From: a virus
Length of the DNA: 41,235 bases
Virus record (IMG/VR): IMGVR_UViG_3300044974_000149
Span: 1-41,235 of that record
Direction: 5' to 3' (one strand)
Part shown: one piece after another, positions 32,658 through 39,941 of the stretch
How the letters are laid out: every line of letters begins with the position of its first letter
Position numbering within the stretch: the first letter of the stretch is position 1
Program-made: the position numbers and the translations under genes
The notes under the pieces: generated by a model
Databases searched by the model: none
What the model saw: the letters and a program-made list of their open reading frames with translations, nothing else
What the model was told of the DNA's origin: nothing

Positions 32658-32978
32658 ACTACAGGGCTGTGACTAAGAAGCGTGTAGGTTCTAAACCCGC
32701 ACCAATGCTAGCTTAGCACGAAAAGTGTCCGATGTATCTATCTTGTTTGGGGATTGCTAACGCCAGCTTAAAAAAGAAAGTCTTTAAGCAAAAGAAAATG
32801 CTCACCCCCTGATACATACATCTCTATATATAAATATATATTAAATAGATAGATAGATAGGACAGTTTTTGCGGAACGCTAGCGTGGATGCGGGTTGCGG
32901 GGTTACACGCATCTTAGTTCACGGGTTGTAGTGTCGGACATTTGGCTGTGACTGGTTTTTTGCCTCAATAATCTCGCA
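32658..32978. promoter_or_regulatory. 319-nt AT-rich intergenic region, candidate origin or control region
   Basis: No gene found. It holds a GCTTAAA/TTTAAGC inverted repeat (32766-32789), a TA-rich tract followed by four TAGA-type repeats (about 32822-32860), a GGACAG half-site (32860-32865), palindrome ACGCTAGCGT (32876-32885), TGTC-G-GACA (32932-32940) and GGCTGTGACT (32944-32953). AT tracts, short direct repeats and palindromes next to the early genes fit an origin or a promoter/operator region. Neither is proven. Confidence 0.5.
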
Positions 32979-33218
32979 CTATAGTGCAGATGGGGAGAAA
33001 GTCTCCCCAAATGGTAGGTCGAGTTGATGCATTCCATTGCGCCACGCCTCATATTCCTGCTGTGTGTTGAACACAAGACCACGCAGATGCAATGCACCCT
33101 TGCGGAATACATGAACCTGATGCTGTGAGCCATAGCTGATGGTCTGCATATGGTAGTCACGCCCTCTGATGGTGATGATGCCCACTTCCTTGGTGATGGG
33201 TTGGATTAAGTTACGCAT
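32979..33218 (-). CDS. small hypothetical protein with repeat-derived C-terminus
   Basis: 79 residues, ATG with GGGAGAATGTA upstream. Strand-rich and basic (VGIITIRGRDYHMQTISYG, VFRKGALHLRGLVFN). The last residues GETFSPSAL are encoded by GGGGAGA hairpin copy 5 (32992-33008), the same peptide seen in the winged-helix-like protein. Start overlaps the stop of the preceding gene. Unknown function. Confidence 0.65.
   Translation of the reverse strand: MRNLIQPITKEVGIITIRGRDYHMQTISYGSQHQVHVFRKGALHLRGLVFNTQQEYEAWRNGMHQLDLPFGETFSPSAL
32992..33008 (-). repeat. GGGGAGA hairpin repeat, copy 5
   Basis: GGGGAGA-AAG-TCTCCCC, identical to copies 1, 3 and 6, at the 3' end of the small gene above. Confidence 0.85.
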
Positions 33219-33397
33219 TACATTCTCCCTAGGTTGAATTCAACGTAGTCGTAGTCGTTTGCGTTAAGGGTGTTGGCTAACAAGTGTGTCCACGCAAGAC
33301 CTTCGTCATCCATGATGGGGGCGAAGATGAGTGTTAGAACTGTGAGTAGCGCAAGATCGGAGTCTTGAGCCAAGCGTTTGATTGATGGCAATTTCAT
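33218..33397 (-). CDS. 59-residue hypothetical protein
   Basis: ATG 33397, stop TAA at 33218 overlapping the next gene's ATG by one base. AAGGAG upstream. Peptide MKLPSIKRLAQDSD then LALLTVLTLIFAPIMDDEG: possibly membrane-associated, with a 14-residue hydrophobic stretch. Ends DYDYVEFNLGRM. No family. Confidence 0.65.
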   Translation of the reverse strand: MKLPSIKRLAQDSDLALLTVLTLIFAPIMDDEGLAWTHLLANTLNANDYDYVEFNLGRM

Positions 33398-33408
33398 TGC
33401 TGTTCTCC

Positions 33409-33561
33409 TTAGTCGTACGATTTGAGGTGGGGGTATTCATCACGCAAGTCTTTGAGCTGTTCGCCCATTGCCTTTGCCCATGCCTTGCGTTTGCGCTGGA
33501 AGCACATGAGTTGTACGTCACGAAGGCGGATGTAGTAGTTGAATATGTCACGAGTTGGCAT
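33409..33561 (-). CDS. 50-residue basic hypothetical protein
   Basis: ATG 33561, stop 33409; peptide begins MPTRDIFNYYIRLRDVQLMC and continues with a basic helix (FQRKRKAWAKAMGEQLKDLRD). Stop overlaps the AAGGAG site of the next gene. The basic helix could bind nucleic acid. No family. Confidence 0.65.
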   Translation of the reverse strand: MPTRDIFNYYIRLRDVQLMCFQRKRKAWAKAMGEQLKDLRDEYPHLKSYD

Positions 33562-33573
33562 GATGTTTTCCTT

Positions 33574-33672
33574 TCAACGAATGATGATTGACATGGGGCG
33601 ATTGTTACGACACGCCTCACGATATGCGTAGAACATAAGTTGTTTGATGAGATACAGGTTTTTTTTGCTCAT
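33574..33672 (-). CDS. 32-residue basic microprotein
   Basis: ATG 33672 with AAGGAGAGCATC upstream; peptide MSKKNLYLIKQLMFYAYREA, then CRNNRPMSIIIR. The strong ribosome binding site and tight operon packing support it; composition alone would not. Function unknown. Confidence 0.5.
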   Translation of the reverse strand: MSKKNLYLIKQLMFYAYREACRNNRPMSIIIR

Positions 33673-33712
33673 GATGCTCTCCTTGAGATTATTGATTGGA
33701 CAGGAAAAGAAA

Positions 33713-33739
33713 CACCGCACAAGCCTCTCTCGTGCGGTG
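33713..33739 (-). terminator. rho-independent terminator after the first early gene
   Basis: CACCGCAC/GTGCGGTG, an 8-bp perfect stem with an 11-nt loop; on the minus strand followed by TTTCTTTTCC. Together with hairpin copy 6 (33752-33768) it fills the 99-nt gap after the 156-residue gene. Confidence 0.7.
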
Positions 33740-33751
33740 ATCTGGAGAATC

Positions 33752-33768
33752 GGGGAGAAAGTCTCCCC
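33752..33768 (-). repeat. GGGGAGA hairpin repeat, copy 6
   Basis: GGGGAGA-AAG-TCTCCCC, 4 nt past the stop of the 156-residue gene. No U-run, so it is not a simple terminator. Confidence 0.85.
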
Positions 33769-33771
33769 AGA

Positions 33772-34242
33772 TTATTGAGCTTCTAAAGAAGTCAGGTAAG
33801 CACGCAACATCTTGATCTGATCTGCGAGCTTGGTAGCAGGGAAAGATGCCAAAGCATTGTCGCAAGCCTGTCTCTGAGCAGGGGTGAACTTCACAGCAGG
33901 CTTCTTGCCATCTGATTTCTCAGGGCGACTGATGTGGTAGCGGAACTTTGCCTTGCCCGCATTGACAGCCAGTTCCTCATTGCGTGAGCGTTCTGTGCGT
34001 TTCTTACCGAAGGCATCGATTGCTTGCTTGAGCGTCATGCTTGGCATGGTCTTGCGTGAGTCGGTGTAGCCGACAACGTAGTTCGTAACGTAGACCAGTT
34101 CCCTGTTTGCCTTGCCGTCAGCGTCTAGCTTCAGGTATTGCTTGTGGTAGTCGTCACTTGCGTTAAGCGTCATGCCATCTGTTCTGCCACAGCCCTCTGC
34201 GAATTGCTCGTAAGTGATAACGATTGCTTTTGATTTAGTCAT
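33772..34242 (-). CDS. hypothetical protein, first gene of the leftward early unit
   Basis: 156 residues from ATG 34242 (MTKSKAIVITYEQFAEG) with CAAGGAGAAACACC upstream. The longer frame to 34389 runs through a hairpin copy and lacks a ribosome binding site. Basic middle (GKKRTERSRNEELAVNAGKAKFRYHISRP) and helical C-terminus (DQIKMLRAYLTSLEAQ). As the first gene after the divergent promoter it would be expressed earliest and strongest; phages often put host-takeover genes here. No family recognised. Confidence 0.75.
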   Translation of the reverse strand: MTKSKAIVITYEQFAEGCGRTDGMTLNASDDYHKQYLKLDADGKANRELVYVTNYVVGYTDSRKTMPSMTLKQAIDAFGKKRTERSRNEELAVNAGKAKFRYHISRPEKSDGKKPAVKFTPAQRQACDNALASFPATKLADQIKMLRAYLTSLEAQ

Positions 34243-34276
34243 GGTGTTTCTCCTTGAGTTGACTAAGTTGTTGTGT

Positions 34277-34295
34277 CGGGGAGAATGTCTCCCCG
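34277..34295 (-). repeat. GGGGAGA hairpin repeat, copy 7 (5' leader)
   Basis: CGGGGAGA-ATG-TCTCCCCG, stem 8 bp, 35 nt before the ATG at 34242, so it would be in the leader of the early mRNA. Confidence 0.85.
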
Positions 34296-34383
34296 AATCG
34301 GCTAGGCTTGTCCCAACCGATGCATCTATATTACCAAATGGGTACTTTATTCTGCTTTGAGGGCTGTTTCTGAATACGAAGAA

Positions 34384-34406
34384 CCCCACCCATCCCCCAT
34401 CACCCC
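34384..34406 (-). other. possible G-quadruplex in the early leader region
   Basis: On the minus strand four G runs (GGGG, GGGGG, GGG, GGGG) are separated by loops of 4, 2 and 1 bases. It would be in the non-template strand and in the leader RNA of the leftward unit if transcription starts near 34500. Confidence 0.5.
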
Positions 34407-34511
34407 TATGTAAGGGCGTAGTAGCTAGCTGCTATAAACAGTGTTCCACACCCGCAATCCCAATTTTTAAAAATCACGATCCAAAAACCAAACACCCCAC
34501 CCCCTAAAAAT

Positions 34512-34550
34512 TTTAAAAAATTTCCAAGGATCAATGTCAAACGTTGGACA
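34512..34550. promoter_or_regulatory. divergent early/late promoter with TGTC-N8-GACA operator
   Basis: The near-perfect palindrome TGTCAAACGTTGGACA (34535-34550) contains, on the minus strand, TTGACA (complement of 34535-34540) with TTTAAA 17 nt downstream (complement of 34512-34517). On the plus strand it is followed by TACAAT (34552-34557) and TATAAA. A protein bound here could control both the leftward early and rightward late units. Confidence 0.55.
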
Positions 34551-34559
34551 TTACAATAT

Positions 34560-34589
34560 AAAAAAAGCCCCGACCTTGCGAGCCGGGGC
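34560..34589 (-). terminator. leftward-facing terminator before terS
   Basis: GCCCCG (34567-34572) and CGGGGC (34584-34589) form a stem; on the minus strand it is followed by seven T. It would stop antisense transcription entering the control region from the late genes. In the rightward mRNA it is only a leader hairpin. Confidence 0.65.
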
Positions 34590-34622
34590 AAAGATGGCAA
34601 CTGAAACCATCAAGGAGAAGCA

Positions 34623-34709
34623 ATGACTTGCGCCATCACCGAAAAGAAGTGTACACTAACACCAACGAGGCAACAAGTGCGACGCCAGCACAAACCTACG
34701 CAATGCTAG
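34623..34709 (+). CDS. possible 28-residue leader peptide upstream of terminase small subunit
   Basis: ATG 34623 has the best ribosome binding site here (AAGGAGAAGCA). It opens a frame, different from terS, of 28 residues (MTCAITEKKCTLTPT start) ending TAG at 34707-34709. The stop overlaps a terS-frame ATG at 34703 as ATGCTAG, the arrangement used for coupled reinitiation. May be a true leader or a sign of a frameshift near the start of terS. Confidence 0.4.
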   Translation: MTCAITEKKCTLTPTRQQVRRQHKPTQC

Positions 34710-35281
34710 AACATCTGATTAACGGCGAGTTTGAACCGAGCGTGGTCGACATGACTGCGGCTACGCCGTTGCCTTTTGCTGACGCAGCGCCGGCAGATAT
34801 CATTGACGCACAAGTCCAAACGGCCAACTGGCTTAAAGAGCTAGAGCTAGACGATGATGAGGCAGAGTCCAAGGCAGACGCACAGGCGGCAAGAAACTCC
34901 TTCGCCTCACTGGTCACAGGCCAGCCACCCCAGAATACACAGCAAGCGCTTGCTAACATTAAGGCTCCTGCTGCAGTGCAGCATTTAGTTGGGATGCTGA
35001 CAGCCTACGATTGGGCGTTTGTTGAGCAAGCCAAGGAACTTAGGGGCTACGCAGTGGCTCAGATCCTAGAAGAAGTCAAACACCCAGACGCACGCATCAG
35101 GCTTAAAGCCTTGGACATGCTCGGTAAGGTCACCGAAGTGGCGCTGTTTACTGAACGGGTTGAGGTCAAGAAGACCGAGATGTCGGACGTAGAGCTTGAG
35201 ATGCGCATCAAAGAGAAACTCAACAGGTTCATGGGTGTGATTGACGTTGTCGATATAAACGAAGACAAAGATGAAGACTAA
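34628..35281 (+). CDS. terminase small subunit
   Basis: 217 residues from TTG 34628, or 192 from ATG 34703. The start is uncertain because the only strongly preceded ATG is in another frame. The C-terminal part ARIRLKALDMLGKVTEVALFTERVEV resembles phage terminase small subunits, with an acidic linker (LELDDDEAESKAD) before it. It overlaps the large subunit by 11 nt, the usual order. It should recognise the phage packaging site, perhaps in the gap just upstream, and recruit the large subunit. A distinct HTH is not obvious in the N-terminal part. Confidence 0.75.
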   Translation: MRHHRKEVYTNTNEATSATPAQTYAMLEHLINGEFEPSVVDMTAATPLPFADAAPADIIDAQVQTANWLKELELDDDEAESKADAQAARNSFASLVTGQPPQNTQQALANIKAPAAVQHLVGMLTAYDWAFVEQAKELRGYAVAQILEEVKHPDARIRLKALDMLGKVTEVALFTERVEVKKTEMSDVELEMRIKEKLNRFMGVIDVVDINEDKDED

Positions 35282-36812
35282 AAACTTCACGACTTTGAGC
35301 AAGCTTGAGCTAGAAGCGATGGCAAAAGCGCTGCCGCACTTGTCCAAACCGGAGAAACTGGAGCTTTTTGCCGATTTGGACTTACGTGAGTCCCGCGCTA
35401 ATCTACAAGCGGCTAAAACAAACATGCTGGGATTTGCCCAAGCGGTATATCCGGGCTTTAAGATTGGCCCACATCACAAGAAACTTGCAAAAATATTTAC
35501 AGATGTGGTTGAAGGACGTAAGAAGCGCGTGATTATCAACATCGCGCCTCGTATGGGTAAGTCTGAGTTCTCGTCTTACCTGTTTCCTGCGTACTTTCTG
35601 GGTAAGTATCCTGAGAAGAAGATCATCATGGGCACGCACACTGCGGGTCTGTCTGAAGACTTTGGTCGGCGCATACGTAACTTGATTGATTCAGATGAAT
35701 ACCGTGAAGTTTTCCCCCAAACAATGGTGGCAGATGACCAAAAGGCTGCCGGTAAGTGGTCTACAAGCGCTGGCGGTCAGTACTATGCTGCTGGTGTCGG
35801 GGGCGCTCTTGCTGGTCGTGGTGCTGATCTGTTCGTTATTGACGATCCTCACTCGGAGCAGGACGTAAAGTCAAACTCTAGACTTGCGTTTGATACAGCT
35901 TGGTCTTGGTTCCAGACGGGCCCCTTGCAACGTCTGATGCCGGGTGGTGGGATTATCATTGTGATGACCCGTTGGTCGCTTTTAGACCTGACTGGGCGCC
36001 TGATTGACTACCAAACCAAGAACCCAGAGGCGGTTCCATGGGAGATTGTGGAGTTGCCGGCTATTCTGAACGAGGACGAAGAAGACGAGAAGTCACTTTG
36101 GCCAGAGCAGTGGTCACTTGAGGCGTTAAAATCTACAAAAGCCAGTATTGACCCGCGTTATTGGAACGCGCAGTACATGCAGCAGCCCACATCCGAGAAC
36201 TCGGCCATCGTCAGCCGCAAGATGTGGCGTATCTGGGAGCCTGATGACCCACCAAGGTGTGAATACATCATCCAGTCTTGGGATACGGCGTTTGAGACCA
36301 AGAACACATCCGACTACTCTGCGTGTACAACGTGGGGGATCTTCTACAACGAGGAAGAGAATGACTCGCCCCAGCTTATCTTGCTCGACGCGTTTAAAGA
36401 CAGGATGGCTTTCCCTGAACTCAAGCAAATTGCGCTCAAGCAGTACAAAGAGTGGGAGCCAGACGCGTTCATTGTGGAGAAAAAGGCATCTGGGGGGCCG
36501 TTGATTCAGGAACTCCGAGCATTGGGAATCCCAGTCCAAGAGTTCTCCCCCAGTCGCGGTAACGACAAGATGGTGCGCGTGAACGCGGTTGCGGATTTAT
36601 TCAGTTCAGGTAAAGTCTGGGCACCCGACACACGCTGGGCACGGGAAGTGATTGAAGAGTTAGCTGCGTTCCCAGTTGGGGAGCACGACGACTACGTGGA
36701 TACGACAACACAGGCGCTGCTACGCTTTAGGCAAGGCGGCTTTATCAGTTTAGACACCGACGAGAAAGATGACCTTGAAATCTTTCGCCGTAGGAAAGCC
36801 GAATACTATTAG
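35271..36812 (+). CDS. terminase large subunit (ATPase and nuclease)
   Basis: 513 residues. Walker A APRMGKSE (92-99), Walker B DLFVIDDP (186-193), coupling motif VMTRW (231-235). The C-terminal nuclease has D338 (SWDTA), E403 (VEKKASG) and D474 plus D477 (EHDDYVD). This is the terminase_6 / TIGR01630-like class. It packages DNA into the prohead and cuts the concatemer. All catalytic residues are present. Start overlaps terS; a GAAGACAAAG stretch lies upstream. Strong call. Confidence 0.95.
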   Translation: MKTKNFTTLSKLELEAMAKALPHLSKPEKLELFADLDLRESRANLQAAKTNMLGFAQAVYPGFKIGPHHKKLAKIFTDVVEGRKKRVIINIAPRMGKSEFSSYLFPAYFLGKYPEKKIIMGTHTAGLSEDFGRRIRNLIDSDEYREVFPQTMVADDQKAAGKWSTSAGGQYYAAGVGGALAGRGADLFVIDDPHSEQDVKSNSRLAFDTAWSWFQTGPLQRLMPGGGIIIVMTRWSLLDLTGRLIDYQTKNPEAVPWEIVELPAILNEDEEDEKSLWPEQWSLEALKSTKASIDPRYWNAQYMQQPTSENSAIVSRKMWRIWEPDDPPRCEYIIQSWDTAFETKNTSDYSACTTWGIFYNEEENDSPQLILLDAFKDRMAFPELKQIALKQYKEWEPDAFIVEKKASGGPLIQELRALGIPVQEFSPSRGNDKMVRVNAVADLFSSGKVWAPDTRWAREVIEELAAFPVGEHDDYVDTTTQALLRFRQGGFISLDTDEKDDLEIFRRRKAEYY

Positions 36813-36820
36813 GAACACAC

Positions 36821-39316
36821 ATGGCAACGAACATCGACAAAGCGCTTTACCAACAACCCGTGGGCATTGACGCGCTGGGCGAACAAGAATCCCCCTTGGA
36901 GATCGAGATCGTTGATCCCGAAGAAGTCACCATTGGCATGGACGGGATGGAGATTACCATCACGCCCGGAGAAGATGACGGCGAAGAAGATTTCAATGAT
37001 AACTTGGCCGAGTACATAAAAAGCGGTTCCTTGCAGTCACTGGCTGGGGACTTGGTGTCTGACATTGACAACGACAAGAATGGCCGCAAGGATTGGGAAA
37101 AGACGTACGTTGATGGTCTGAAGCTGTTGGGCTTACAGATTGAAGAGCGCACAGAACCTTGGAACGGCGCATGCGGCGTGTTCCACCCCATGATTACAGA
37201 AGCGGTTGTGCGCTTCCAAGCTGAGACAATTACTGAGACATTTCCAGCCCAAGGGCCTGTGCGTAGCAAACTCATTGGCAAAGAAACGCCAGAGATGCTA
37301 GAGGTTGCGGCCAACGTTAAAGACGATATGAACTACGAGTTGACGGAAGTCATGACGGAGTACCGCGCTGAACATGAGCGCATGCTCTGGTCACTGCCAG
37401 CCACAGGCTCAGCGTTTAAGAAGGTCTACTATGATCCCAATTTGGGACGTCAGGTCTCTATGTTTATTCCTGCGGAAGATATGTATCTGCCGTACGGAAC
37501 AACGGATCTAGACACTTGTTACCGCATCACGCACGTTATGCGCAAGACTAAGAACGAGATCATCAAGCTTCAGCAAGCAGGCTTTTACATTGACGTTGAG
37601 TTGTCTGATGCACCTAAAGAGTTGACAGACATTCAGAAAGCCAAGGACAAAGAGACAGGCTTTAGCGATTTGAACGACGACCGCTACACCCTGTATGAGT
37701 GCCATGTCGACTTGAACCTTGAAGGTTACGAGGACAAAGACGACTCTGGTGAAGAGACCGGCATCATGCTGCCATACGTTGTCACGTTGATTAAGGGTTC
37801 TAACGACATCCTGTCAATTCGCCGCAACTGGAAGGAAGAAGATGACCTCAGACTCAAGCGCCAGCACTTCGTTCACTACCAATATATTCCGGGTTTTGGA
37901 GCTTACGGCTTCGGGCTGTTCCATCTTATCGGAGGCTTTGCTAAATCCGCTACATCCCTCATGCGACAACTCGTCGATGCAGGAACACTTGCCAACTTGC
38001 CCGGTGGACTCAAGACACGGGGCCTGCGAATCAAGGGCGACGATACGCCAATCGCACCCGGAGAGTTCCGTGATGTAGACGTTGGCTCGGGCACGATCCG
38101 CGACAACATCTTGCCACTGCCATACAAAGAGCCAAGCCAGACTTTGTTTAACTTGATGCAGACCATCGTTGATGAAGGCCGCCGGTTCGCCGCGACTGCT
38201 GACATGAAGGTGTCTGACATGTCTGCGCAGGCTCCCGTTGGTACAACGCTAGCATTGCTTGAGCGCCAGTTGAAGGTGATGACTGCGGTGCAGGCTCGTG
38301 TGCACTTTGCCCTGAAGCAAGAGTTTAAGCTCTTGAAGAACATCATCCGCGACTACACCGACGCTGATTACACATACACACCCGAGTACGGCACTCGCAA
38401 AGCTAAGAAAGCCGACTATGACTTGGTGGACGTTATCCCCGTGTCAGACCCCAACGCTGCGACCATGTCTCAGCGCGTTATCCAGTATCAAGCGGTCATT
38501 CAGATGGCGCAGATGGCTCCGGACATCTACAACTTGCCAGAACTTCATCGCGGTATGTTAAACGTTCTTGGCATTAAGAACGCAGAGAAACTTGTGCCGA
38601 TTGAGGACGATCAGAAGCCAACAGACCCAGTGCAAGAGAATCAGAACGCACTCAAGGGTAAACCGATGAAAGCGTTTTTACATCAAGATCACGCCGCTCA
38701 CATGCAGGTGCACATGATGTTGATGCAAGACCCAATGATGCAGCAGTTCATTGGGCAGAACCCGCAGGCTCCCAAGATCATGGGTGCAATCACGGCGCAC
38801 ATTGCAGAGCACGTCGGTTATCAGATGCGCCAGCAGATCGAGCAGCAGTTGGGTATGCCACTGCCTCCCGAAGACGAGAAGTTGCCACCACAGGTGGAGA
38901 TCGCGTTGTCCGGCATGATGGCTCAAGCGGCCAATCAAGTGCTGATGCAGAACAAAGCCAAGGCCGCGCAGATGCAGGCACAGCAACAGATGCAAGACCC
39001 CGTCATGCAGTTGCAGATGCAGGAACTTCAACTCAAAGGCCAAGAGTTAGAGTTGAAGAAACAAAAGATCATGATGGACGCTGCAGCCAAGGCCGACGCA
39101 CAGGCTTTGAAAGAGCAAGAAGTCAGCGGCAAACTGGAGTTGGAAGCTCTTCGCACAGGTGCGCAAATCAAAGAGAGCGAATTCAAGCAACAGTTTGAAC
39201 AAGAACGTGCCGGTATCCAGATGGGTTCCGACATCGCAAAGAGTAAAGCCCAAATGGAGTTACAAGCGCGTACTGCTGCGCTCTCAAATAGTAGGAACCA
39301 AGGTTCTAGAAAATGA
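36821..39316 (+). CDS. portal protein (P22-like)
   Basis: 831 residues. The N-terminal two thirds holds the body (WEKTYVDGLKLLGL, EPWNGACGVFHPMITEAVVRF, MLWSLPATGSAFKKVYYDP, FIPAEDMYLPYG), a pattern I associate with P22-type portals, which are longer than most. From about residue 625 it turns into a very Met/Gln-rich helical tail with coiled coil, matching the long C-terminal barrel helices of P22 portal. It forms the 12-subunit ring through which DNA enters and leaves. AGGA ribosome binding site, 8 nt after terL. Family assignment is by pattern, so portal is more certain than P22-type. Confidence 0.85.
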   Translation: MATNIDKALYQQPVGIDALGEQESPLEIEIVDPEEVTIGMDGMEITITPGEDDGEEDFNDNLAEYIKSGSLQSLAGDLVSDIDNDKNGRKDWEKTYVDGLKLLGLQIEERTEPWNGACGVFHPMITEAVVRFQAETITETFPAQGPVRSKLIGKETPEMLEVAANVKDDMNYELTEVMTEYRAEHERMLWSLPATGSAFKKVYYDPNLGRQVSMFIPAEDMYLPYGTTDLDTCYRITHVMRKTKNEIIKLQQAGFYIDVELSDAPKELTDIQKAKDKETGFSDLNDDRYTLYECHVDLNLEGYEDKDDSGEETGIMLPYVVTLIKGSNDILSIRRNWKEEDDLRLKRQHFVHYQYIPGFGAYGFGLFHLIGGFAKSATSLMRQLVDAGTLANLPGGLKTRGLRIKGDDTPIAPGEFRDVDVGSGTIRDNILPLPYKEPSQTLFNLMQTIVDEGRRFAATADMKVSDMSAQAPVGTTLALLERQLKVMTAVQARVHFALKQEFKLLKNIIRDYTDADYTYTPEYGTRKAKKADYDLVDVIPVSDPNAATMSQRVIQYQAVIQMAQMAPDIYNLPELHRGMLNVLGIKNAEKLVPIEDDQKPTDPVQENQNALKGKPMKAFLHQDHAAHMQVHMMLMQDPMMQQFIGQNPQAPKIMGAITAHIAEHVGYQMRQQIEQQLGMPLPPEDEKLPPQVEIALSGMMAQAANQVLMQNKAKAAQMQAQQQMQDPVMQLQMQELQLKGQELELKKQKIMMDAAAKADAQALKEQEVSGKLELEALRTGAQIKESEFKQQFEQERAGIQMGSDIAKSKAQMELQARTAALSNSRNQGSRK

Positions 39317-39507
39317 TCCAAGACTTCGTACGCGTTTTACGTGAAAAAATACGCACTGACATGAACAACTACGCCGATGACTTGGCTGGTGGTTCGTGCC
39401 GTACTTTTGAAGAGTATCAAAAACTTTGCGGGATTATTCAGGGTCTAGCCCTCGCAGAGCGTTATCTACTTGACCTTGCGCAGAAAGTTGAAGAATCAGA
39501 TGAGTGA
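39313..39507 (+). CDS. small conserved protein between portal and co-chaperonin
   Basis: 64 residues: MIQDFVRVLREKIRTDMNNY, DDLAGGSCRTFEEYQKL and CGIIQGLALAERYLLDLAQKVEE. Strongly resembles a small protein found after the portal in many phages, a helical hairpin of unknown role. Overlaps portal by 4 nt (ATGA) and the next gene by 8 nt. Probably a head accessory. Confidence 0.8.
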   Translation: MIQDFVRVLREKIRTDMNNYADDLAGGSCRTFEEYQKLCGIIQGLALAERYLLDLAQKVEESDE

Positions 39508-39931
39508 TGTTGATTTATCCCCCGGTGCTTTTGCACTGCCTGAACCCATCCAGCCTCTGGATGCTCCTGAAGCTACTGACGAGCAGAAGGCCACGCAACT
39601 CCCCATCCCTACAGGTTGGAAGATTCTTTGCGCCGTGCCCGACATCTCTGAACGAGTTGACGGTACAAGTCTGGACTTAGTCCGGCCTATTGAAAGCATG
39701 CGCCAAGAAGAAACAGCAACCACTGTGTTGTTTGTTTTGAAAGTTGGCCCCGATGCGTACAACGACACCGCCAAGTTTCCCAACGGAGCATGGTGTAAAG
39801 AGGGCGACTTCGTGTTAGTACGTACTTACTCCGGCACAAGATTCAAAATCTTTGGCAAAGAGTTCCGTCTCATCAACGACGATCAAGTTGATGCTGTTGT
39901 GCAAGACCCCCGCGGCTTAACCCGCGCTTGA
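39500..39931 (+). CDS. GroES-like co-chaperonin
   Basis: 143 residues from ATG 39500 (MSDVDLSPGAF); an earlier alternative start (39470) has no ribosome binding site. The body GWKILCAVPDISERVDG, VLFVLKVGPDAYND, GAWCKEGDFVLVRTYSGTRF and EFRLINDDQVDAVV matches the chaperonin-10 fold: strand, mobile loop region and beta barrel. Phages such as T4 (gp31) carry their own co-chaperonin to fold the major capsid protein with host GroEL. It lies between portal and scaffold, directly before the capsid region, which fits. Confident on the domain, inferred for the role. Confidence 0.8.
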   Translation: MSDVDLSPGAFALPEPIQPLDAPEATDEQKATQLPIPTGWKILCAVPDISERVDGTSLDLVRPIESMRQEETATTVLFVLKVGPDAYNDTAKFPNGAWCKEGDFVLVRTYSGTRFKIFGKEFRLINDDQVDAVVQDPRGLTRA

Positions 39932-39941
39932 AAGGAAGAAT

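Noticed and set aside
32615-32659. Longer start for the coiled-coil gene at 32659
   Set aside because: Its first residues are encoded by an operator-like palindrome; ATG 32614 has its own GGAG.
34243-34389. Longer start for the first early gene at 34389
   Set aside because: Runs through hairpin copy 7 and lacks a ribosome site, whereas ATG 34242 has CAAGGAG.
34406-34600. 64-codon leftward frame in the control region
   Set aside because: Runs through the promoter, operator and AT-rich tract, lacks a ribosome binding site and has low-complexity sequence.
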